Assembly: GCA_903884655.1 (NCBI GenBank)
Contig: CAISFO010000052.1
Span: 62,001 to 126,000 of the forward strand
Origin: an uncultured Holophagaceae bacterium
GTDB taxonomy: Bacteria; Acidobacteriota; Holophagae; Holophagales; Holophagaceae
Direction: 5' to 3'
Length of the DNA stretch: 64,000 nucleotides
Shown here one piece after another: positions 26,430 through 35,336 of this stretch (the first letter of the stretch is position 1; every line of letters starts with the position of its first letter). Below the pieces are notes generated by a model, which was not told the DNA's origin, ran no database searches, and saw only the letters and a list, made by a program, of their open reading frames with translations. A program made the position numbers and the translations under genes.

Positions 26430-26906
26430 CTAGTTGTCGAGGGCTCCGGCACTGATCCAGGCCGAAAGGGTGTCCACGGTGGGCTGGCACAGGTTGGGGG
26501 CACCCTGGGGCATGCGGGTGCCATAGCCGGAGCCGCCGGGCTGGTCCTTGGTGACCTTTTCGATGATCCAGGAATGGGCGAGGTCGCCGGGCGCTACCCG
26601 GAGCCAGCCCTGGCCCGAGGGCGCATTGGCAGGCGGCACGCTCACCAGCTGGGCATAGACCTGGGCCGGAGTGCCCGAATAGATCACATGGCCCGTGGGA
26701 GAGGGCCCCTGATGGCAGCTGACGGCAGCAGATCCGCAACTGTTCTGAAGGGCGGGAACGATATCGGCGGAAAAGGAAGGACTGGTCTTGGCCACTGGAA
26801 TGGGACAGGTCGTGGGTGGTGGCTGGGGTGGCGTGGAGCCGCTGCCACCGCCCCCACCACAGGCGCAGAGCAGGAAAAGCGGTATGAACAACAAGGCCAG
26901 ACGCAC
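26430..26906 (-). CDS. Small cytochrome-like lipoprotein
   Basis: The 158-residue protein opens MRLALLFIPLFLLCAC with a lipobox at residues 13-16, followed by Gly/Ser and a Pro-rich tether. GTG at 26906 is preferred over GTG at 26930 because GGAG lies four bases upstream and the product then starts with the signal. The mature part has SFSADIVPALQNSCGSAAVSCHQGP, GDLAHSWIIEKVTKDQPGG and MPQGAPNLCQPTVDTLSAWI, the layout of small planctomycete-type cytochrome c domains, but the haem motif reads C-x6-CH rather than C-x2-CH. It is first of the DUF1800-DUF1501 operon. Confidence 0.65.
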   Translation of the reverse strand: MRLALLFIPLFLLCACGGGGGSGSTPPQPPPTTCPIPVAKTSPSFSADIVPALQNSCGSAAVSCHQGPSPTGHVIYSGTPAQVYAQLVSVPPANAPSGQGWLRVAPGDLAHSWIIEKVTKDQPGGSGYGTRMPQGAPNLCQPTVDTLSAWISAGALDN

Positions 26907-27055
26907 GGTGCTCCAGATGGGGTCTGGCACCAGGATGAACGAGGCGGAATGTTGGTCAAGATCAATCTTTATAGATCTTTAGGTGTAATCGCACGGCACA
27001 AACAGACAACACGGGGTTTAGCCCGCCTTGAGTTATTCTCAATCTGGAGGTTGCC

Positions 27056-27403
27056 GTGGCCCTGGATGTCCCGACCCCCCTTTATGTGGGGGAGCGCCTG
27101 CGAGATTTGATCCTCTGCTATGCCGGGCCCTGGGCTTTTCTGCCCTACATCCGGAACCGCGAGGATTCAGAGCTGCTCTGGCACGCTCGCCAGGGGGTCA
27201 TCCTGGCCTTCGCCGAGTGTGTGTTCACACTGGCCATGGTGATTGTCGGTCTTTTCCCCATCTTCGGCTCCATCGCGGTGCGGTTCTTCCTGCCGCTCTG
27301 GCTGCTCTGGTGCCTGGGCATGTCCGTGACGAGCATCCTGCAGGCCACGAAAGGCAAGAAACACAGGATTCCGGTGCTCCACCAGTTCGTGGAGTACTTG
27401 TAG
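27056..27403 (+). CDS. Small integral membrane protein
   Basis: The 115-residue protein has three hydrophobic stretches: YAGPWAFLPYI around residue 23, GVILAFAECVFTLAMVIVGL and FFLPLWLLWCLGMSVTSIL. The charged RNREDSELLWHARQG between the first two resembles DUF4870-type small membrane proteins, in which a W/H-A-R-Q-G motif precedes a helix. GGAGG lies five bases upstream of the GTG start. The gene is transcribed divergently from the lipoprotein operon across an A+T-rich 150-base stretch that could hold both promoters. No function is inferred. Confidence 0.75.
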   Translation: MALDVPTPLYVGERLRDLILCYAGPWAFLPYIRNREDSELLWHARQGVILAFAECVFTLAMVIVGLFPIFGSIAVRFFLPLWLLWCLGMSVTSILQATKGKKHRIPVLHQFVEYL

Positions 27404-27458
27404 CCGTTGGCAGCCCGCCAGAGACACGAAGCCTTGCCTGGTCCCCGCCAGGGGCGAA

Positions 27459-28526
27459 TCACTGCCCCGTGGGCCGGGCATTCAGAATCAGCATCGCGTC
27501 GCCGTAGCTGAAGAACCGGTAGCCCTCCCGCACCGCCTCCGCGTAGGCCGCCTGGGCGAGGTCCAGACCCAGCAGGGCCGACACCAGCACAAAGAGCGTG
27601 CTTTCGGGCAGGTGGAAGTTGGTGAGCAGGTGGTCGGCGGTGCGCAGCCGGTAGCCCGGCGTAATGAAGAGACGGGTGACGCCTTTCCGGGCCAGGTGGT
27701 GGCCGTCCCAAGAACCTTCGAGGGTGCGCAGGGAGGTCGTGCCAATGCACAGGACGGGCCGGCTTCGATCCTCCAGAACGGGCTCCAGCAGGGCCGCGGT
27801 GGCTTCGGGGATCTCGAAGCGCTCCTCGTGCATGGCGTGGTCCTCGAGGCGCTCGGCGGTCATGGGCCGGAAGGTGCCCAGGCCCACGTGGAGTCGCACT
27901 GGGTGCCAGCCGCAGTCCCGGGCCTCAAGCTGGGCGATGAGCTCCGGAGTGAAGTGGAGGCCCGCCGTGGGCGCCGCCACCGCCTCCCCTTCCCGGGCGG
28001 CGAACACGGTCTGGTAGCGTGCCTCGTCCTCGTCTCCCGCCAGGTGCTCGATGTAGGGCGGCAGGGGCAGGCGGCCGATGCGGTCGATCTCATCCCAGTC
28101 CAGGCCGTGGTCCGAGTGAACCCGCACGGCCCGCAGGCCCTCGGGGAGGGATTCAAGCACTTCCAGACCCGCCAGCTCCGCGGCGGATAAGGGATCAATC
28201 ACCACCGCCAAGGCGCCAGGCTTGAGCCGGGCGCCGGGCCGCACCAGGGCTTCGAAGATCCCCGCGCCCAGGCTCCGCAACAGCAGGGCCTCGCCCGCGC
28301 CACCGCCACGCCGCCGCAGGAAGAGCCGCGCGTGGCGAACTCGCACATCGTTGGGTATGCAGAGGCTGCCAGCCGGCACCAGCTTTGGCAGGTCGCGGAT
28401 GGTCCGGTGGGACCAGCTTCCGGTGCCGGCGTCCACCACCAGCAGCCGCGCGCCGTCGCGATCCGGCGCCGGGTGCTGGGCGATGAGCCCAGGGGGCAGG
28501 TCGAAGTGGAAGGAAGTGCGGAGCAT
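27459..28526 (-). CDS. queA: tRNA preQ1(34) S-adenosylmethionine ribosyltransferase-isomerase
   Basis: The 355-residue length is normal for QueA. Diagnostic segments are FHFDLPPGLIAQHPAP at the start, VIDPLSAAELAGLEVLES, LPPYIEHLAGDEDEARYQTVFA, AAPTAGLHFTPELI, RLHVGLGTFRPM and RLFITPGYRLRTADHLLTNFHLPESTLFVLVSAL. It transfers the ribosyl part of SAM to preQ1 in tRNA during queuosine synthesis, in the cytoplasm. It lies seven bases downstream of the ABC exporter and is the last gene of a long minus-strand run. Confidence 0.97.
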   Translation of the reverse strand: MLRTSFHFDLPPGLIAQHPAPDRDGARLLVVDAGTGSWSHRTIRDLPKLVPAGSLCIPNDVRVRHARLFLRRRGGGAGEALLLRSLGAGIFEALVRPGARLKPGALAVVIDPLSAAELAGLEVLESLPEGLRAVRVHSDHGLDWDEIDRIGRLPLPPYIEHLAGDEDEARYQTVFAAREGEAVAAPTAGLHFTPELIAQLEARDCGWHPVRLHVGLGTFRPMTAERLEDHAMHEERFEIPEATAALLEPVLEDRSRPVLCIGTTSLRTLEGSWDGHHLARKGVTRLFITPGYRLRTADHLLTNFHLPESTLFVLVSALLGLDLAQAAYAEAVREGYRFFSYGDAMLILNARPTGQ

Positions 28527-28533
28527 CCGGCCG

Positions 28534-30345
28534 TCAGGCCTCGGCGAACTGCAGCCGGTGCAGCCGCGCGTACTCGCCGTGCCGGGCCAGCAGCTCGTCG
28601 TGGGTGCCCTCCTCCACGATGCTGCCCTGCTTCATGGCGCAGATGCGGGTGGCCCGCTGGATGGTGCTGAGGCGGTGGGCGATCACCAGGGTGGTGCGGT
28701 TCTGCATGAGGGTTTCCAGGGCCGCCTGCACGGCCCGTTCGCTTTCGGTGTCGAGGGCGCTGGTGGCCTCGTCCAGGATGAGGATGGGCGGATCCTGCAG
28801 CAGGGCCCGGGCGATGGCCAGGCGCTGGCGCTGGCCCCCGCTGAGGCTGGAGCCCGTCTCCGCCAGGGGCGTGTCGTAGCCCTTCGAGAGTCCCTGAATG
28901 AAGTCGTGGGCGTGGGCCTTCTTCGCGGCCTCGATGACAGACGCGCGGCTGGCCTCCAGGCCGTAGGCGATGTTGTCGTGCACGGTGTCCATGAAGAGCA
29001 GGGTCTCCTGGGTGACGATGCCGATGCGCTGGCGCAGCTCCCGCGGATCGAAGTCCCGCAGGTCCGTGCCGTCCAGGGTGAGGCGGCCCGCGGTGGGATC
29101 AAAGAAGCGGGGCACCAGGTTCACCAGGGTGGTCTTGCCGCCGCCGCTGCCGCCCACCAGGGCCACGGTCTCGCCGGCCCGCACCTCCAGGTCGATGTCG
29201 CGCAGCACCTGGTGCTTGTCGTCGTAGGCGAAGCCCACACCCTCGAAACGCAGGAGGCTGGGTCGAGTCGGAACCGGGGAGGGGGCGGCTGGCGCGGGCA
29301 GCTCGCTGTTCCGCTCGAGCATGCTGTAGACGCGGTCCAGGCTGGCGGTGGCCACCTGGACTTCGTTGTTGAGCTTGGTGAGGCGGCGCAAGGGGTCATA
29401 GAGCTGGTAGACCGCCAGCAGGTAGGTGAAGAAGTCGGCGCCGGTGAGCCGACCCGAGCGGATCTCCGCGGAGGCGTAGGCCACCAGGCCCGCCAGCAGG
29501 CAGCCGCCCACGAGCTCCATGATGGGCGTGGAGAGGGCCGAGGCCCGGGCGCTCTTCATGCCCAGGCGGTAGAGCTCGTAGTTCTGACCCTGAAAGCGGC
29601 GGACCTCGAAGTCCTCCCGGGCGAAGCCCAGCACCACGCGAATGTTGCTGAAGACCTCCTTCAGGCGCTGGAGCAGGCGGCTGGAGGCCTCCTGGTTACG
29701 ATGGTTCACGGCCCGGATGCGCTGGCTGAGCTTCCGCACGGGGATGACCACCAGGGGTCCGGCGATGAAGAGCGTGAGGGAGAGCTTCCAGTCCATCCAG
29801 AGCAGGGCCCCCACCATGGCCACCGCCAGGCAGATCTCGCGCACGGCCTCGGCCAGCTGGTTGCTGGCGATGCCCTGCACGGCGCCCACATCCGATATGC
29901 AGCGGGTGATGAGCTCGCCCACGGGGTGCTTCTGGAAGAAGGCGGGCTCCTGGCGCAGCAAGTGGGAGAAGAGGCGCTCCCGCAGCTCCTGGGTGGCGCG
30001 GATGCCGGAGCGGACCATGAGCAGGGTGCCGCTATAGGCCAGCAGGCCCTTGGTGAGGAAGAGGGTCACTAGCAGCAGGGGCACGAAGCGGGAGCTCTGC
30101 TGGAGGTTGCTCTGCTGGGGCAGGTGGGCCATCAGCCAGAGCTTCAGCTGGTCCAGGGCCGCGAAAGCACCCGTGGTCTTGGCGCCCGTGGGCGCCATGT
30201 GCAGGTTGTCCTTGAACACGAAGTTCAGGCTGCCGATGAGCAGGGACTGGCAGAGCCCGGCCGCCAGCAGCAGGAGCATGCCGCCGAGGATGGCGGGCAG
30301 GAACCGGAGCAGATGCTCCCGGTAGAAGCGGCGGATGCTGGACAT
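28534..30345 (-). CDS. ABC exporter, MsbA/lipid flippase type
   Basis: The 603-residue half-transporter has six membrane helices in residues 1-330 and a C-terminal nucleotide-binding domain with Walker A VALVGGSGGGKTTLV, ABC signature TGSSLSGGQRQRLAIARALL, Walker B PPILILDEATSALD and switch IAHRLSTI. It matches MsbA/BmrA-type multidrug and lipid A exporters in length and layout. Acting as a homodimer, it may flip lipid A core or lipid to the outer leaflet; specificity is unproven. ATG at 30345 with GAGGCTTC upstream is preferred to the GTG at 30360. Confidence 0.88.
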   Translation of the reverse strand: MSSIRRFYREHLLRFLPAILGGMLLLLAAGLCQSLLIGSLNFVFKDNLHMAPTGAKTTGAFAALDQLKLWLMAHLPQQSNLQQSSRFVPLLLVTLFLTKGLLAYSGTLLMVRSGIRATQELRERLFSHLLRQEPAFFQKHPVGELITRCISDVGAVQGIASNQLAEAVREICLAVAMVGALLWMDWKLSLTLFIAGPLVVIPVRKLSQRIRAVNHRNQEASSRLLQRLKEVFSNIRVVLGFAREDFEVRRFQGQNYELYRLGMKSARASALSTPIMELVGGCLLAGLVAYASAEIRSGRLTGADFFTYLLAVYQLYDPLRRLTKLNNEVQVATASLDRVYSMLERNSELPAPAAPSPVPTRPSLLRFEGVGFAYDDKHQVLRDIDLEVRAGETVALVGGSGGGKTTLVNLVPRFFDPTAGRLTLDGTDLRDFDPRELRQRIGIVTQETLLFMDTVHDNIAYGLEASRASVIEAAKKAHAHDFIQGLSKGYDTPLAETGSSLSGGQRQRLAIARALLQDPPILILDEATSALDTESERAVQAALETLMQNRTTLVIAHRLSTIQRATRICAMKQGSIVEEGTHDELLARHGEYARLHRLQFAEA

Positions 30346-30378
30346 GAAGCCTCGACCCACCAGCTTAGCGGATCGAAC

Positions 30379-31194
30379 CTATTCCACCGTCACAGTGACA
30401 GTGCTCTTGCCGTCATCCAGGCTGAACAGCTCGGTGCCTTTGGGCGCATTCAGGGCCTGGTCCATGAGGCGGTCCAAATCCACCCCCTTCTTCCGGGCCT
30501 GCTGCAGCTGTTCATCCGACAGGTAGCCGCCCACCGCCCGGGCGAGCCCCAGCGCCAGGCGGATGCTGAGGGCATCCGTCTTGTCCCGCTCCTTCACCCG
30601 GATCACCAGGAAGCGGCCCTGGACCGGGCCTGGAACCTGGGGTTGCGCGCCCATGGCCATCAGGGCGAGGCGGCAGGATTCGGAGGAGGCCTCCACCCGC
30701 AGGCCCGCCTGGAGCACGGGAAGCACCTGGGGATCCCGGCGCTTGGCGAGTTGGAGGGCCGCGGCGATGCGGACGTCTTCACGCTCGTCCTTCAGAGCCT
30801 CCGCCAGGCCGGCGGTGGCGTTGGGACTGTCCCACTGACGGATCCCCCAGCAGCGAACCCGGTTGAGCCGGGCCTCCTTGCCCAGCAGCCGCTGATCCGG
30901 GTGCTTCCCCAGGAAGTCCGTGTAGGCCTCTGCCGCATCATCCCAGCGCTGGTCCTGTTCCAGGCTCGAGGCCAGCCAGTAGCGGGCATCGGCGGAGCGG
31001 GAGGAGGATGGGAACTCGCGAAGCAGGGTTCGGTAGGCCTGGGCGGCTTCGAACCATTTCTGGGCGTAGCGGAGTTCCCGGGCCTGGCGGAACAGGGCCT
31101 CGGCCTGATTCGCCGCCGCAGGCGGGGCGCCCATGGCTCCCAGCGCTGCGGGCAGGAACAGGGCCGGGACCACCAGCCGGGCACCGATGCTCAT
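30379..31194 (-). CDS. Exported TPR/HEAT-type repeat protein
   Basis: The 271-residue protein has an N-terminal signal peptide (MSIGARLVVPALFLPAALGA) and TPRs such as QAEALFRQARELRYAQKWFE and WDDAAEAYTDFLGKHPDQRL, the CpoB/YbgF style. The middle (EDVRIAAALQLAKRRDPQVL) looks like HEAT repeats. The terminus KSTVTVTVE is a beta-strand tail. It is probably periplasmic. It overlaps by four bases with the upstream sigma-partner gene and is followed by the ABC exporter, so it may be co-regulated with it. Confidence 0.7.
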   Translation of the reverse strand: MSIGARLVVPALFLPAALGAMGAPPAAANQAEALFRQARELRYAQKWFEAAQAYRTLLREFPSSSRSADARYWLASSLEQDQRWDDAAEAYTDFLGKHPDQRLLGKEARLNRVRCWGIRQWDSPNATAGLAEALKDEREDVRIAAALQLAKRRDPQVLPVLQAGLRVEASSESCRLALMAMGAQPQVPGPVQGRFLVIRVKERDKTDALSIRLALGLARAVGGYLSDEQLQQARKKGVDLDRLMDQALNAPKGTELFSLDDGKSTVTVTVE

Positions 31195-31880
31195 GCGCCA
31201 TCCCCCCGAAGGCGCCGTTCCATGCGTTCAGACTGGGATTCCAGGTTGTGGGCGGCGGCCCACTGGCGCAGTTCCTTGGCGCGTTCGGGGCTGAGGCAGC
31301 TGTCCTCGAAGGCCACTTCGGAGAGCCAGGTATGGAGGCTGGCGCGAATGATTTCGGCCTCCTTGAGGGGGGCGCCCTGGGCGGAGAGCTGATGACTGGC
31401 CTCGAGCAGGGCCAGGGCCATTTCGCGTTCCTGCCGCCGGTCTTCTTCGCCCTTCTGGCAGAGGGTCGGATTCTGCTCGAAGTCCTGGAGGAGTGTGGTG
31501 CTCTGCTGGAAGAAGGCGATCCAGGCCCGATCCTGGGTGCGCTTGTGGGCCAGCTGCTCGAGCCGGACTGTATCCTGGGCCAGGGTCCGGAGGGTCTGCA
31601 GCCGCCGGATGGCGAAGGCTGAGGGAACCAGGGCGACCAGCAGGGTGGCAGCCGCGGCCAGGGACCAGGAAGTGGTCCAGCGGGCCCGGGGCGCGGGCGA
31701 CAGGTCCTTGGCCAGGGCCGAGCCATGGGCGCCGAGCGCCAGGTGAAGCTCCAGCAGATCCGCCAATTCCGCCTGGAGGGCAGGATCCTCGGGCCAGGCC
31801 TCAGGCTGCTCGAGCAGGTCGAACAGGCGGGCTTCGTCCGGGGAACCGGGCTCGAGGCGCTGAGGGTCGGGGGTGGTCAT
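31191..31880 (-). CDS. Putative membrane anti-sigma or sigma-partner protein
   Basis: The 229-residue protein overlaps the ECF sigma gene by four bases (ATGA), the usual place for an anti-sigma factor. It has an acidic N-terminal cytoplasmic region of about 70 residues, one membrane helix (SWSLAAAATLLVALVPSAFA near residue 71-90), and a long periplasmic helical part. No zinc-finger (H-x3-C-x2-C) is visible, so it is not a ZAS-type anti-sigma; the inference rests on position and topology. Confidence 0.6.
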   Translation of the reverse strand: MTTPDPQRLEPGSPDEARLFDLLEQPEAWPEDPALQAELADLLELHLALGAHGSALAKDLSPAPRARWTTSWSLAAAATLLVALVPSAFAIRRLQTLRTLAQDTVRLEQLAHKRTQDRAWIAFFQQSTTLLQDFEQNPTLCQKGEEDRRQEREMALALLEASHQLSAQGAPLKEAEIIRASLHTWLSEVAFEDSCLSPERAKELRQWAAAHNLESQSERMERRLRGDGA

Positions 31881-32467
31881 GGCTGGGGTCCAAGGATCTT
31901 GCGGAGTTTCTGGAGGCTCTGGAAGAGGGTGGCTTTCACGGTTCCTTCCGCGCAGCCCAAGTCCTGGGCAATGCGTTTCACGGGATGTTCGTGGACGTAG
32001 TAGGCGAGGACCATGGCCCGCTGGCGGGGGGTCAACCCCTCCAGGGCCCCTTGCAGGGCCTGGATCCGCCGGCTTTGGTCCACGGATTCCCAGGGTGAAG
32101 GTTGATGGGGATCCGGTGCGTCAAAGGTCTCGGGAGGGGGTACCTCCCGCCCTCTTCTACGCAGGTGGTCGGTGGCTGCATTAGCCGCCAGTGTAAAAAG
32201 CCAGGCGGCCACGGGTCGGCCATCCTCGAACCGCTGGCAATGCTGGAGGCACTTGAGGAAAACCTCCTGGGTCAGTTCCTGGACGACGCCCGCCTCGCCC
32301 TGCAGGCGGCGGTGCAGGAAGGCCAGGAGGGGGCGTTCGAACCGGGCCATGAGGTGGGCCAGGGCCTCCTCCTTGCCCGCCTTCAGCTGGGTCATCCAGT
32401 GTTCAGGGGGCAGTTCCTCGGGCGAGGAGAATCCCCGGTCCACCGAGAGGGGGAAGGCGGAACTCAT
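31877..32467 (-). CDS. ECF-type RNA polymerase sigma factor
   Basis: The 196-residue protein has sigma region 2 (GVVQELTQEVFLKCLQHCQR and WLFTLAANAATDHLRRRGRE) at about residues 65-110 and region 4 (LTPRQRAMVLAYYVHEHPVK, IAQDLGCAEGTVKATLFQSL) at about residues 140-185. That size and split are typical for ECF sigma-70 factors, which redirect RNA polymerase to envelope or stress promoters. Its stop and the partner gene start overlap, and its start overlaps the upstream lipoprotein gene by four bases. Confidence 0.92.
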   Translation of the reverse strand: MSSAFPLSVDRGFSSPEELPPEHWMTQLKAGKEEALAHLMARFERPLLAFLHRRLQGEAGVVQELTQEVFLKCLQHCQRFEDGRPVAAWLFTLAANAATDHLRRRGREVPPPETFDAPDPHQPSPWESVDQSRRIQALQGALEGLTPRQRAMVLAYYVHEHPVKRIAQDLGCAEGTVKATLFQSLQKLRKILGPQP

Positions 32468-33474
32468 GCCTTGCGGCCTCCGCCCGGCCGGTCGAAGGAG
32501 AATCCAGGCTGGCCAAGCTTCTCCATGACCAGCTTGAGCTGGTCAGAGGTCAGGGCGCAGCGCAGGCCCACGCGGCGCTTCTCCTGCAGCAGCTCTGGCG
32601 CCGAGCCTGGAGCAGCCTGCACGGCATTGGCCGCGGCCACCAGTCGCTGCAGCCAGGGTGAAACCTGGTTGATGCCCTGGGGGGTGCCCGCCAGGGCCAG
32701 TTCGAAGCGGAGGGGCTGCCCGGGTTCTGCGGCGGGGGTGATGCTCCAGAACAGCGCACTGATGCCCTGGGGCAGATCCTTGACGAGGCTGCCATCCAGG
32801 TGCTTCCGCAGCCCTCCCAGCAACGGTTCCGGCCGGAGGAAACCCTGGAAGGGGGCCCGGGGATTGATCCATTCGGCGGCCAGGGCGGCGTCGGGCTGGG
32901 CTCCAAGCCCATCCTTGGAGGCCAGGCGGTTGAGGGCCTCCAGCGAGCCGATCCAGATCTGGCCCTTCTCGTCGCTGGCGGCCCGGATGTGGGCCTTGGT
33001 GCCGTTGGTTTCGAAATCCAGGATCACATAGAGGGGCCAGTCCCGGCCCCGGATCCTGAGGCTGCCCTCCTGGGGGAAGGATTCCGCCAGGGCCGTGATG
33101 AGGGCGGCGGGATCCTTGAACTGGTTGAGCTGGATGAGGGCGTGTTCCAGGCCCTTCTGCAGGGTGTCTTCCTCCTTGGCCGGGACGCCGATGAGGTGGA
33201 AGGTCACCCGGCCGCTTTCCGTGCGGGGATTGATGTGGGCCTTCTGGAGGAACAGATCGAGGGCCCGCTCCACCATGGGATCGCGGGAAATGAAGGCCTG
33301 GACTTCCTTGTGGGTCAGCATCCAGCCCGCCTCCCCGGAGAAGGCGGCGAGGCTATCGCCCGGGGCAACCTCCACCCACCCGGGGACGGAGGCTTTGGGG
33401 TGGCAGGATGTAGCGAAGGGCAGGCAGACCAGGGCCACCGCGGCGGTGATTGGAATGGCTGCGGGGCATCGCAT
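32464..33474 (-). CDS. Predicted lipoprotein, unknown function
   Basis: The 336-residue product starts MRCPAAIPITAAVALVCL and has a candidate lipobox at FATSC near residue 24. The rest is mixed alpha/beta with VPGWVEVAPGDSLAAFSGEA, a DFETNGTKAHIRAASDEKG segment and a basic C-terminus (PGGGRKA). I do not recognise the family. The gene ends overlapping the sigma gene start (32464-32467), so the lipoprotein, sigma factor, membrane partner and TPR protein are transcribed together. It may be the envelope signal input or output of that system, but this is inference. Confidence 0.65.
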   Translation of the reverse strand: MRCPAAIPITAAVALVCLPFATSCHPKASVPGWVEVAPGDSLAAFSGEAGWMLTHKEVQAFISRDPMVERALDLFLQKAHINPRTESGRVTFHLIGVPAKEEDTLQKGLEHALIQLNQFKDPAALITALAESFPQEGSLRIRGRDWPLYVILDFETNGTKAHIRAASDEKGQIWIGSLEALNRLASKDGLGAQPDAALAAEWINPRAPFQGFLRPEPLLGGLRKHLDGSLVKDLPQGISALFWSITPAAEPGQPLRFELALAGTPQGINQVSPWLQRLVAAANAVQAAPGSAPELLQEKRRVGLRCALTSDQLKLVMEKLGQPGFSFDRPGGGRKA

Positions 33475-33538
33475 GTCGGCTCCTGGTCGGGCTACGGGAC
33501 GGTCCAACTTGCGTTTACTAGGTCCGGGCCCATTCCCC

Positions 33539-35323
33539 TCAGCCGATGGACCGGAGGGAGGCGGGCAGGTGGGGACTTCGGAGCAGCTGCTGCTGCTCGG
33601 CCTCGGAGAGCAGGCTCCAGATCCGCATGGAGGCGTTTCGCGGCGTTTTTGGATTGAGCAGCAGCTCGGACATGATCGCCGCATGGGCCATGAGCACTGG
33701 ATGACCCGCGATCTGCTCCAGCACGGACCGGGGCGTGAGTTTGTTCCGGGCCAGGCGCAGCAGGATGCCTGGGTCCAGCTGGCGATCGGCCACCATTTGC
33801 CGAAGCGTCTCCTCGTCCTGCAGCACTTCCTGCGGCAGGTGGCGCATGAGCTCGCCCCCGGAAGCCCGGAGGGCGATGATCCGCTCGGGAATGCCCATGC
33901 CCTGGTAGAGCTTGCGCAGGCTCTCGAGGGCGCGTCGCTTGACCTCTAGGTGCAGGATGCGGGCATCCCGGAGGATCTCAATGAACGGTTTCATTCCCGA
34001 GAACCGGTCCAGCAGGCGAAGGGCGGAGGGTTCCGACAGGAGGTGATGGTGCACCAGGGCCTCGACCACCCGGAGGTCTTCGGCCCAGGAGCTGTGGGTG
34101 GCGAGGACCTCCACCCGGGTGGCGTCCAGGGCGGATATCGTGGAGACCAGCAGCCTCGGGCTCAGGGCCGGGTTCTCCAGGGCCAGCTTGAACACCTGGA
34201 GGTCGGGGTCCTTCAGCACCTGGACGAGCTGCTCTTCCTGGGTGGCCTGAGTGGCCAGGAAGACGCGTTCTTCCATCGTGGCCCAGCGGCCCTCTTCGCC
34301 CCGCTCCGGCAGGGTGGAAGCCAGCCCGGATCGCTGGCGTTGTAGGCGATCGTAGAAGTATTTCACGACGCGGAGTAGTTGCGGTGCCTGCCGTTTGACC
34401 CAGAACGTGATGAACTGGTACTCGCTTTCATCCAGCTGAGTGAAGAGGCTGACGATGCGGCGCAGGCTGGGGCGATCCGGCGCACCCTGTTCCAGGGCGG
34501 CCACCAGATGCCGGGAAAGCCCCACCCTCCTGGAGAGGTGGGCCGGACAGCCGGGGGATTGTTGCAGGCTGTCCCGCACCGGTTCGCGAAAGTACCACCG
34601 CGCCTCGGCGTAGACTTCCTCGAAGAACAGCGCTTCTGCGCTTTCAGCCAGCGCGCGGCAGATCAGGTCCTCGGACACCAGGGGATTCTGCAGCGCGGTT
34701 TGGCGCAGGTCCGCGTCGGAGTCCACCAGGAAGGTGTGCAGCTCTTCGAGCTGGGCTGTCTCGCTGGCCCGGGCCAGTCGGCCTGCCCGGTCCAGGGCGA
34801 CGGCCTGGGGCCGCGCAGGCGGTGCCTCGGGGACGGCCGCGAGGCCTTCCCAGTCCGGGGAATCGCCGGGGAGGGGGGGCAGCTCCTGGGTGGTCCCGGT
34901 GGAGGAAACCGTCTTGGCCAGTTGCTTGGCAAGCAGCTTGGCCACGGGTTTGAGTCCGGCATTCAGCTGGGAATAGAGAGCCTTCACGGATTCGGAGCGC
35001 TCGGCCTTCTCGGCGGCCGGGGCCTTGTCCATCTCCCGCATCTGGTCGAAGAGCGACACCACCATCTCCAGATCCCGGCGGATGGCCTCAGGAGTGGATT
35101 CGTTCTCGGCCAGGCCTAGCAGGATGGGCCAGTGGGCCAGCCAGTGCGGCGTGCGGGCCATGAGGGTAAGCAGGCGGGGCGAAGCCAGGGAGCGGGCCAG
35201 CCCTTCGAGCATGTGGACCTGACCCTCTGAAGGCAGTTGGGGGCGCACCAGGGCCAAGTGGCGGAAGTGGATTCGCTCCGACTCCGTGAGGGTTTCCACG
35301 AACACGGATTCCCCAGCTGTCAC
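33539..35323 (-). CDS. Helical-repeat (LRV/HEAT-like) protein
   Basis: The 594-residue soluble protein has repeated helical units carrying an N-P-x-x-S/T/P motif: LQNPLVSEDLICRALAES, LENPALSPRLLVSTISAL, NKLTPRSVLEQIAGHPVL and LLNPKTPRNASMRIWSLL. This resembles leucine-rich variant or HEAT-type superhelices; an acidic N-terminal segment precedes them, with a P/A-rich linker around residue 150-185. No catalytic motif is seen. The GTG start follows GGGGGGAACC. It lies between the HisA-like gene (upstream) and the lipoprotein-sigma cluster. A protein-binding scaffold role is likely. Confidence 0.65.
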   Translation of the reverse strand: MTAGESVFVETLTESERIHFRHLALVRPQLPSEGQVHMLEGLARSLASPRLLTLMARTPHWLAHWPILLGLAENESTPEAIRRDLEMVVSLFDQMREMDKAPAAEKAERSESVKALYSQLNAGLKPVAKLLAKQLAKTVSSTGTTQELPPLPGDSPDWEGLAAVPEAPPARPQAVALDRAGRLARASETAQLEELHTFLVDSDADLRQTALQNPLVSEDLICRALAESAEALFFEEVYAEARWYFREPVRDSLQQSPGCPAHLSRRVGLSRHLVAALEQGAPDRPSLRRIVSLFTQLDESEYQFITFWVKRQAPQLLRVVKYFYDRLQRQRSGLASTLPERGEEGRWATMEERVFLATQATQEEQLVQVLKDPDLQVFKLALENPALSPRLLVSTISALDATRVEVLATHSSWAEDLRVVEALVHHHLLSEPSALRLLDRFSGMKPFIEILRDARILHLEVKRRALESLRKLYQGMGIPERIIALRASGGELMRHLPQEVLQDEETLRQMVADRQLDPGILLRLARNKLTPRSVLEQIAGHPVLMAHAAIMSELLLNPKTPRNASMRIWSLLSEAEQQQLLRSPHLPASLRSIG

Positions 35324-35336
35324 GGTTCCCCCCGAA

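Noticed and set aside
28222..30072. Plus-strand open frame of about 616 codons opposite the ABC exporter
   Set aside because: The exporter motifs on the minus strand are unambiguous; the plus frame is a compositional shadow.
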